From the NCBI GenBank assembly GCA_017548125.1, contig JAFYNK010000038.1, positions 1-50,348 on the forward strand: DNA of 50,348 nt. The letters run 5' to 3'. Under the pieces are notes generated by a model, which saw only the letters and a program-made list of their open reading frames with translations, had not been told where the DNA came from and searched no databases. The DNA comes from Bacteroidales bacterium. GTDB taxonomy: Bacteria; Bacteroidota; Bacteroidia; Bacteroidales; F082. Positions 45,801 through 50,348 of this stretch are shown piece after piece. The position numbers and the translations under genes were made by a program. How positions within the stretch are numbered: the stretch's first letter is position 1; every line of letters begins with the position of its first letter.

Positions 45801-47306
45801 AGTCAAGCTTCCTGCATTATATTGAGTTTGGAGGTTGTTAGTCCAATCTACAGCTACGTTTTGAGGAGGGTTTTGTGTTCCGAACAACACTTGATATTCC
45901 ACTGTGTTAGCGCCGAAGTTCCATGACAAAGTTGAGTTTGTCACATTTTGAGCGTTGTTGGCTGGTGTTGGGTTGCTAGCCATTGATGCCAATGGACTTG
46001 CTTCTGTTTCAATATAAAGCATGAATGACTGAGGTGCAGATGCTACGAGATAATAAGTACCTGCTGGAACCAACATGTCTGAGATAACAGCGCTTTCTTG
46101 AAGTGCGTAGTAGTTATCTGAATGAGGGCCGCCTTTTCCGTTGAAGTCTTCTTCATACAAAACAGTCTTAGCGCCTGTGGCTGTTGGTGTAACTGTCAAC
46201 ATTTGGTCTGTAGCGAAGACGAGTTTATAAACAGCGTCAGGACCGTCTTCACCACCGAATGGCAATGTATAGTTGTCATATAAATTAGCGAAGACTGGCA
46301 TAGCCAGATTAGGATATGTTGATATTGTTTCTGCCATTTCCCAGACGTCATTGCCTGTTGGATTATAAGCTACTGCTGACATCTCAACGACTTCTGTTTC
46401 ATTTGTATCGCCGTATGCAATGGTGAGCTGTCCCGTCTTGCTACCTGAGCCTGAGCCTGGAGTGATTTCAAATGTCATAGGTGTGCCATAGACTACATCT
46501 GTTGGAGTGCTTACGCCTGACAAATTGAAGAAAGCGTTTGATGATGTTATTGAGCTGATGGTCATCGCTGCGATATTTGAAGCGACACTCACTTCGTATG
46601 GAGCTTTCCATTTTCCTATAGGGCAGTATCCCAAGTTGATTGGATTAGGAGTGACTGTCACTGAAGGAACCACGTCGTCAGAGATTTCATAATCAAAAAT
46701 AACTTGGCTGTTATAATAAGGATTTGAACCAGTGTAATTACCATAGACGCTGCTTAGGCTGCCAGCGTTGTATGAATACTGCAAAGAAGCTTTATTGAGT
46801 GATCTTGGTGTTGAGCCTGTTGAGTAGGTATAGAATTTTGATTCATCTTCATAGTTTTCATACAAGGCAGTGTTGTCGATGACGCAAAGTATAGCGTTGC
46901 CGCCTTCATAGATGAAATCGTTTTGGAAAACGACTTTCGCCCATTCTCCTTCAGCGCCTGGATATGTCAACGGTCCTGAATAAACGAGATTTGTCTCTGG
47001 AATGTTAACCCAGTCCTGAGTATGAGTGAAAGACTCCTTGTCAGTATTAACCATATAAACCATGATGCTACGAGTAACGGCTGATGCATTAGCCATTTTG
47101 AAAGACACAGCTGTGATATTGCCTGCTGTTGCTAACAACTCTTCTGCTGTATAAATTTGTTGTGTGACACTGTACTTGAATCCGTCTTCAATAGGAAGGA
47201 CTCCGCTGTTAGTATCACCTTCACCAATGGTGATTTCAATTTGTGCGTTTACGGAATATGAGAGACCGCAAATACACAACATTAAAAAAAGAAAAAATCT
47301 TTTCAT
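42885..47306 (-). CDS. Giant T9SS-secreted adhesin-like protein, 1473 aa (paralog 3 of 3)
   Basis: Signal peptide residues 1-21 (YSVNA|QIEI). The paralog-family beta module is at about 22-205 (FKYSVTQQIYTAEELL, DFIYEGGNAILCV). An Ig-like stretch follows, then fibronectin III segments (LSWNFGANTVEYQVLFG, TYFWQVNTRNSSGTTTG), a carboxypeptidase-regulatory-like unit and a choice-of-anchor-J domain near 790-950 (LEEDFESGSMPQGW, VGIDNLKV). Another anchor-J-like or beta segment and a fibronectin III unit follow. A T9SS type A domain is at about 1398-1473 (LMVYPNPTKSNLNVSAED, ESGLYMVRIIT, ending ERVNVVK). Same family and export route as 1-2837 and 3470-9754, but located 33 kb away. Confidence 0.93.
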   Translation of the reverse strand: MKRFFLFLMLCICGLSYSVNAQIEITIGEGDTNSGVLPIEDGFKYSVTQQIYTAEELLATAGNITAVSFKMANASAVTRSIMVYMVNTDKESFTHTQDWVNIPETNLVYSGPLTYPGAEGEWAKVVFQNDFIYEGGNAILCVIDNTALYENYEDESKFYTYSTGSTPRSLNKASLQYSYNAGSLSSVYGNYTGSNPYYNSQVIFDYEISDDVVPSVTVTPNPINLGYCPIGKWKAPYEVSVASNIAAMTISSITSSNAFFNLSGVSTPTDVVYGTPMTFEITPGSGSGSKTGQLTIAYGDTNETEVVEMSAVAYNPTGNDVWEMAETISTYPNLAMPVFANLYDNYTLPFGGEDGPDAVYKLVFATDQMLTVTPTATGAKTVLYEEDFNGKGGPHSDNYYALQESAVISDMLVPAGTYYLVASAPQSFMLYIETEASPLASMASNPTPANNAQNVTNSTLSWNFGANTVEYQVLFGTQNPPQNVAVDWTNNLQTQYNAGSLTDNTTYFWQVNTRNSSGTTTGNVWMFSTPFEAPAGVIVSNSMIYEGDNVTISWPSVSNTLCIGYNVYADNVKLNDEVLTTLSYSTNELPYNINGHNITVTAVYQYGESAPTEFVNIYVTGTTTVQGRLLEIDGNTIIQSGDITFVGRDDYNVSHTYKIHIEDGTYMEDIIVGEYSVIATAAGYQTMTEEVELVYGQPLTLDFLMYEDYQTVENVVATEISNSVKVEWEMGERAFTSYNVYRTNIHGDIVEPLVKNISETTYTDNEWSSLEPGTYKWGVSAVYEGNRVDKIILEEDFESGSMPQGWTVYETPESEYYISDWTVKSSSYNTYAYDGSYSAFSQGSASTSTYYMVTSALDLSLCSSVIMKFQYVAPAWDGDVNVLKVKVANSPTGPWTEVWSTNGADVATWTEANVDLSQYTQKDTYIAFVNENHYGYCVGIDNLKVINNSNESAIVWSNTIDTGMTTSVEVNVETNSGDSAMGTTVSFINMVETTDYIVVINNSGSHKWNNFRKGKYELTVEKPGFTSEYQSKVVEIWDAQEFDIVLQEVLSAVENLYVSPTGWVKWDADNSRELVSYTIKLNGSKVDEVTTPYYQHDIAAYAFEEGAVYTTTVIANYTTGSSAAAKTSWTFRECDDFEYASEIKVENVDGKNVLTWTMPEVSHENESAGNALFYDDGENVDGVGRYSGGSFYWGIMFPAADLAPYVGKKLLKVMTYDYAYHNGEIQIYTGGDTAPINKIHTQPYYCYGSKQYVEFDLTTAIPIGNENIWIVFYNYNGQYIAPAGANTGNPNGRWISEDGETWWDMWTDIEWNYTWNIRAFVNYEGTYPGMENDIIGTMIYRDGELVVSEPVTGNTFTDEADADAEYCLKVVHGGLPNVSYYAMSCLTCQGESIVENELEDLMVYPNPTKSNLNVSAEDMRRISIINALGQMVYDVAVDSDNEVIDMSQYESGLYMVRIITENGVAVERVNVVK

Positions 47307-47400
47307 CTTTTAAAAAAAATTTGATAGTTAATAATTAAAATTGTTTCAAATCAAGATTTTAGCTCATTTTCCGACTCGAAAACAAACAATTTGTAAAGAT

Positions 47401-47436
47401 AGAAAAAAAGTCGGTTCGCGGACTGACTTTTTTTAG
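47401..47436. terminator. Candidate bidirectional terminator hairpin
   Basis: AAGTCGGT / ACTGACTT (one G-U-type mismatch) flanked by A-run and T-run, 95 bp upstream of the adhesin start; it could end the minus-strand lipoprotein transcript. Confidence 0.5.
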
Positions 47437-47608
47437 AAATTCAGACTTTTCAATCTTTTTCTGGGAGGAATTGCTTGATTCCCATTATATTACACTTGTA
47501 AAGGGAAAGATGAATTAAAGGGATTAGAGGGGAAACCATTGAACTTTGAACTAAGAACTCTGAACCTTAAACTTTAGTCTTTTGTCTTTTGTCATTAGTC
47601 ATTTTTCT

Positions 47609-47703
47609 GGGCGTTCCGGCTACGCTTACAGCTCCGCCGTCGGGCTTTCCGCTCTATCTTTTTCCGCTGCGCTTCAAAAGGATGCCGCTCCAATCCCTAA
47701 CGC
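47609..47703. repeat. GC-rich GGGCGTTCCGGC...CAATCCCTAACGC element
   Basis: A stretch of visibly higher GC than its AT-rich surroundings. Ordered words are GGGCGTTCCGGCTACGC, CCGTCGGGCTTTCCGCT, ATCTTTTTCCGCTGCGCTTC, AAAAGGATGCCGCT and CAATCCCTAACGC. I recall similar ordered words in intergenic DNA of other Bacteroidetes; that is memory, not a search. No ORF or known RNA explains it. Confidence 0.6.
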
Positions 47704-47770
47704 ATTGGAGGCTCCAATGCAGAGACGCATCAATGATTCATATAAAATAAACAAACATTGATACATCTCA
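47702..47770. repeat. 19-bp palindrome and GAGACG-type inverted repeat
   Basis: GCATTGGAG-G-CTCCAATGC is a perfect palindrome (47702-47720). Adjacent arms GAGACGCATCAATG / CATTGATACATCTC (47722-47770) form an imperfect inverted repeat like that at 17713-17773. Confidence 0.75.
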
Positions 47771-47855
47771 AAATGATTCATGTTTTCATAAAAAGCTCTT
47801 AAATGCCCGACGGAAATAAATCAAATGAATCAAATGAACCGAATGCGCTTCGCTT

Positions 47856-48869
47856 TTATTCTGTGATAGGGCGTACAGTCAAGCCATAGTAGCGGCCGTT
47901 GCCCCAACCCACGAACTCGCTACCATCGTAGAAGCCGAGGCCGTACGCGTCGCCGTCGTAGTAGCCGTCCGGCGTAGAACTCCAATAGTAGCCAAAGTTG
48001 CCCTCATTGCTGAGCGATGACCAGTTACGGTAGCCCGCAGAAGGAAGGAAGATGCAATGTCCGTTAGGTCCTACCACCCTAGCACCATTCACTCCATTTA
48101 TTTGTGTCCACTCCCATTCGCAATTATTCTCCAATTCCCGCATTTCATCTATTGTCGGCATTCTCCAGCCTCCGCCCCAGTTGGCGGTAGCAGCATCATA
48201 TTGTACACTTCCAGAAATATCCGAATTAATTGTCGACTCTCCATAATCCCAATCTCCATCTCCATCCGCATCAACCCAATGCTGATAGTTTTCCAATGTG
48301 TATTCAGCTTTAGGGCTAGTCTCTCCCCATGCATAATAGTTGCCGTAGCCTTCTGGAGATGATGCACCTACATTGCATGTTGCCCATTTCTTACCGCTTG
48401 GCAGTCCAAGGTCAACATATTCGTGACCGTTATGCATTGGTGTTTCTGGTTCTTCTGGTTCATCACCTGGTTCTTCTGGCTCATCACCTGGTTCTTCTGG
48501 GGTATCTTCTAATGTTGTTATAGTCTTTTCATCGCCATAGCTCGTACCTGCTTTATTGGTAGCGTACGCTCTTACATAATATTGGGTATTGGGAACGAGG
48601 TCAGTGATAATAACATCGTAACTTCCTAGTCCACCTTCAACGTCTTTTACTCGGTAGTCTAAAATAGTAGGTGTTCCGTCACTACTCCAGCAGGCACCGC
48701 GCTCAGTAACTTCAGCGCCGCCGTCTGCTGCAACCTGTCCCACTACCTTTGCACTTGTTTCGGTAACCTCTCCAACAGATTTTGTAACAACTGTTGGTTT
48801 CTCTACTTCTGGCTTACAAGCCAATAACAATGCGCATAGCATTGTCATTACTAAACAAACTTTTTTCAT
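47856..48869 (-). CDS. FISUMP-domain lipoprotein with fibronectin-III-like unit
   Basis: 337 residues. Lipoprotein signal ending ALLLA|C. A fibronectin-III-like unit follows at about 25-120 (SVGEVTETSAKVVGQVAADGG, NTQYYVRAYATNKAGTSYGD). A linker has the repeated unit EEPGDEP three times. A FISUMP/DUF1566-type C-terminal domain (about 145-337) contains YVDLGLPSGKKWATCNVGAS, YYAWGETSPKAEY, GGGWRMPTIDEM, FLPSAGYR, GYYWSSTPDGYYD and GLTVRPI. The protein is probably surface exposed. The function of FISUMP domains is not known. No promoter was seen close to its start. Confidence 0.9.
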   Translation of the reverse strand: MKKVCLVMTMLCALLLACKPEVEKPTVVTKSVGEVTETSAKVVGQVAADGGAEVTERGACWSSDGTPTILDYRVKDVEGGLGSYDVIITDLVPNTQYYVRAYATNKAGTSYGDEKTITTLEDTPEEPGDEPEEPGDEPEEPETPMHNGHEYVDLGLPSGKKWATCNVGASSPEGYGNYYAWGETSPKAEYTLENYQHWVDADGDGDWDYGESTINSDISGSVQYDAATANWGGGWRMPTIDEMRELENNCEWEWTQINGVNGARVVGPNGHCIFLPSAGYRNWSSLSNEGNFGYYWSSTPDGYYDGDAYGLGFYDGSEFVGWGNGRYYGLTVRPITE

Positions 48870-48966
48870 TATTTATAAATTTTAGGTGGGTGCTATTTAT
48901 TATCAATTTTCCTACATCAATGGATAGAACCCATTTTTCCATATCAGTAGTTTGATCTATTTCTTA

Positions 48967-49011
48967 AAAAAATCTCCCGATAAACTCGTCAATCAGACGG
49001 TTTATCGAGAG
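48967..49011 (-). terminator. Terminator of the micro transcription unit
   Basis: On the minus strand CTCTCGATAAAC-CGTC pairs with GACGAGTTTATCGGGAG (one bulge, one mismatch; about 15 bp), followed by a T-run. It overlaps the stop codon of the 22-codon ORF. Confidence 0.85.
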
Positions 49012-49070
49012 ACGTATTCTATGAACTTGTTTTTCCCTAGAATCTGTATGTCGTTTTTAACTTTCTCCAT
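49002..49070 (-). CDS. Candidate 22-residue microprotein
   Basis: ATG at 49070 with AAAGG six bases upstream; the reading frame starts MEKVKNDIQI, ends FIEYVSR and stops at TAA. It is a basic amphipathic-type peptide without a signal sequence. A Bacteroidetes promoter (TTTG, 19 bases, TAACTTTG, 49090-49120) gives a leader of about 14 nt, and a terminator (48967-49011) follows at once, so the transcript would be about 115 nt. It could also be a non-coding sRNA. No family recognised. Confidence 0.5.
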   Translation of the reverse strand: MEKVKNDIQILGKNKFIEYVSR

Positions 49071-49089
49071 ACCTTTAATTTTAGTTCCA

Positions 49090-49120
49090 CAAAGTTATAT
49101 TTTTATTTCTAACTTCCAAA
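49090..49120 (-). promoter_or_regulatory. Promoter of the micro transcription unit
   Basis: On the minus strand TTTG (49117-49120), a 19-base spacer and TAACTTTG (49090-49097): one of the best promoter matches in the window. Confidence 0.75.
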
Positions 49121-49242
49121 CTCTTTAAAAAAATATTTTTAAAGAAAATGGGGGGGCAACTAATTGACTATCTATTGTTTACTACATATTTTTACTATAC
49201 AACTTCGCAACTATTCCATTTCAACTTTCAGTTTTCAATAAA

Positions 49243-49298
49243 AAAAGCGCCGAAAGCGCGACAGAATATGGATGATTTTTTCTGTCGTACCTTCGGCA
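49243..49298 (-). terminator. Terminator of the T9SS gene at the right edge
   Basis: Two stacked stems GCCGAA/TTCGGC and CGACAGAA/TTCTGTCG, with a T-run on the minus strand (plus A-run at 49240-49246). It lies 182 bp after the stop at 49481. Confidence 0.85.
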
Positions 49299-49317
49299 CT
49301 TTGATTAATGTTTGGTC

Positions 49318-49390
49318 TTAATTGCAGGCATTCCGAGCTCCGCTCTCCATACCTGCCTAGGAACTGTCGTCCCTAACGGGACTATTTCAA
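49318..49390. repeat. GC-rich intergenic element with CCCTAACG
   Basis: GCAGG ... CCTGC (49324-49356) encloses GAGCTC, and GTCCC (49369-49373) pairs with GGGAC (49378-49382). It contains CCCTAACG like the element at 47609-47703. Confidence 0.5.
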
Positions 49391-49394
49391 AACT

Positions 49395-49555
49395 CCAAAA
49401 TTCAAACCCTGAATTTCTGAATCCCTATTACCCTGAACTCCTCAGCTCCTCAATTCCTCAATTCCTCAATTCCTCAGATCCTATTTCACCCATTTCCCGC
49501 TCTCCACTTCCTTCATTCCTAATTCCTCATTCCTAATTCCTAATTTCCAAACGTA
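49395..49555. repeat. AATTCCTC / AATTCCTAATTCC word repeats entering a coding region
   Basis: CTCAATTC words from 49440, then ATTCCTAATTCCTCATTCC at 49514-49550. The last part is read in frame on the minus strand inside the sorting domain of the gene at 49481-50348. Confidence 0.75.
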
Positions 49556-50348
49556 AGTTCCACTTTGCCATTTAGAAGCATCTACCGAAGTGACGTCGTC
49601 TGCTATTTCCTGTTCATGGATTTTTCTTCCGTTAATATCATAAACGGTTAAAACAGCATTTCTTAAACCAGTTCTTATGTTCATCACATCACCGCCTGGA
49701 TTAGGATAAGCGACAGCGAGATGTAAACCATGGGCGTGGGCTTCTTCGATGTTGACAAAGGCAGATGCTGGGAATTTGACGATATATGGCTCCCAAAAGA
49801 GATCTCCACCCATCTCAAATCGTATTCGGCCCAATAAAATAACACCGTCGTCCTTTGTAGGATATATATTAAATATATGCTGGTTGTAATTTTTCCCAAT
49901 AGTGTAGTACCATTCCGACTTCTTTTTCATATTTGAGTCGAAGACAGGCATATAAATCCAGTAACCATTCGGTTTAAATTGCACCCACAAATCAGTATTA
50001 TAAGCAGCTTGTCCAATAATATCGCCATTGGACATGAAACATAGATTTGTTCCAACAGCATTATCTACACGAAGATCTTTTGGTGTAGTCGTTAGCCTCA
50101 AACAATTTACCTTATTGTTTTCAACATCTATTTTAAACGCACATCTGTCTTTCTGTGTGTACATGTCATATTTATTTCCTAAACCATATATTTTTCCATC
50201 ATAAGGATTTTGACTCCAGTTTCCGCCGAATGACTGAAGATCAATAGGAGGATCTGAAACAAATGGTATCTGTTTTGTCAGATTTAAATCCATATCAAAG
50301 ACATTCATAAAATAACCATACGGATGTTCTGTACTGTTATATGACACA
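49481..50348 (-). CDS. C-terminal part of a T9SS-sorted protein, N-terminus beyond window
   Basis: The frame is open to the right edge; about 289 codons are visible. Most is beta-rich with no domain I recognise (GNWSQNPYDGKIYGLGN, MPVFDSNMKKKSEWYYTIG). The C-terminal ~80 residues are a T9SS type A domain: AYPNPGGDVMNIRTG, AVLTVYDINGRKIHEQ, WQSGTYVWKL. The last strand is extended by GIRNEELGM, encoded by an intergenic word repeat, before the typical KEVESGKWVK end. The protein is presumably surface-located. Any start codon within the window is not the true one. Confidence 0.85.
   Translation of the reverse strand, partial: VSYNSTEHPYGYFMNVFDMDLNLTKQIPFVSDPPIDLQSFGGNWSQNPYDGKIYGLGNKYDMYTQKDRCAFKIDVENNKVNCLRLTTTPKDLRVDNAVGTNLCFMSNGDIIGQAAYNTDLWVQFKPNGYWIYMPVFDSNMKKKSEWYYTIGKNYNQHIFNIYPTKDDGVILLGRIRFEMGGDLFWEPYIVKFPASAFVNIEEAHAHGLHLAVAYPNPGGDVMNIRTGLRNAVLTVYDINGRKIHEQEIADDVTSVDASKWQSGTYVWKLGIRNEELGMKEVESGKWVK

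Larger units (their letters stand above)
47307..47855. other. Intergenic region upstream of the 1473-aa adhesin
   Basis: From the left: AT-rich leader with TATCTTTA (minus, near 47395), a hairpin at 47401-47436, AACTTTGAAC and TTTTGTCTTTTGTC words (47530-47600), a GC-rich conserved-looking element (47609-47703), a 19-bp palindrome (47702-47720) and an inverted repeat (47721-47770). No protein-coding gene is supported. Confidence 0.6.
48870..49480. other. Intergenic region with a tiny transcription unit and repeats
   Basis: It holds two terminator hairpins (48967-49011 and 49243-49298), a micro-ORF with its own promoter (49002-49120), a run of seven G at 49150-49156, a GC-rich element (49318-49390) and AATTCCTC words (49437-49480). 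No larger gene is supported. Confidence 0.6.

Overview
The window looks like a chromosomal segment of a gut-type member of the order Bacteroidales. The evidence is: type IX secretion (T9SS) C-terminal signals on large surface proteins, promoters of the Bacteroidetes type (TAnnTTTG at -7 with TTG/TTTG about 18-22 bases upstream), signal peptides followed by Gln, a menaquinone pathway, RhuM, DUF1016 and Fic accessory genes, and AT-rich intergenic DNA full of short word-like repeats. Species cannot be named from the sequence alone.

Layout. 1-9754 (minus): two giant secreted adhesin-like proteins, the first running off the left edge, and a small Gln-rich secreted protein translationally coupled to the second. 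10261-11265: a RhuM-family gene between two copies of a ~100-bp direct repeat. 11460-13028: LD-carboxypeptidase and DUF2461. 13099-15138: ECF sigma factor, membrane protein (anti-sigma candidate) and a beta-solenoid-like exported protein. 15253-18798: a TonB-receptor-like outer-membrane protein and a lipoprotein glutaminyl cyclase. 18803-26040 (minus): BASS transporter, atpC, atpD, lspA, dksA-like, ileS. 26289-31491: DUF3109, two hypothetical proteins, OprP/O porin, pth, rplY, prs. 31603-31686: tRNA-Leu(CAA). 31903-38452 is an accessory block: a class II Fic protein with its own repeat-rich operator; a strongly structured leader or ncRNA; an AT-rich operon of an SPFH-GYF protein, small membrane proteins, a zinc-ribbon tail-anchored protein, two paralogous small proteins and a gene broken at a pentanucleotide repeat; and a PDDEXK nuclease. 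38744-41527: rlmN, menG, menA. 41528-42815 (minus): a LuxR-type regulator with a degenerate receiver, overlapping a hemerythrin/RIC-like gene. 42885-47306: a third giant adhesin paralog. 47856-48869: a FISUMP-like lipoprotein. 48967-49120: a tiny transcription unit encoding a possible 22-residue peptide. The right edge is the C-terminal part of another T9SS protein.

How the genes fit together. Several exported proteins share a T9SS-type exit route. After predicted signal peptidase I cleavage nearly all begin with Gln, and the enzyme that would cyclise this residue (glutaminyl cyclase) is encoded at 17809-18798. menG and menA serve the quinone pool. atpD and atpC encode part of F1; the remaining subunits are not in the window.

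The best candidate for an undescribed system is the 32933-37289 block: promoter, ~280-nt structured RNA with mutually exclusive helices, then SPFH-GYF, tail-anchored and small paralogous proteins, with an (ACAAT)n tract that could switch one component on or off. A second candidate is the micro transcription unit at 48967-49120. All assignments come from reading the sequence and recalling protein families; no searches were run.
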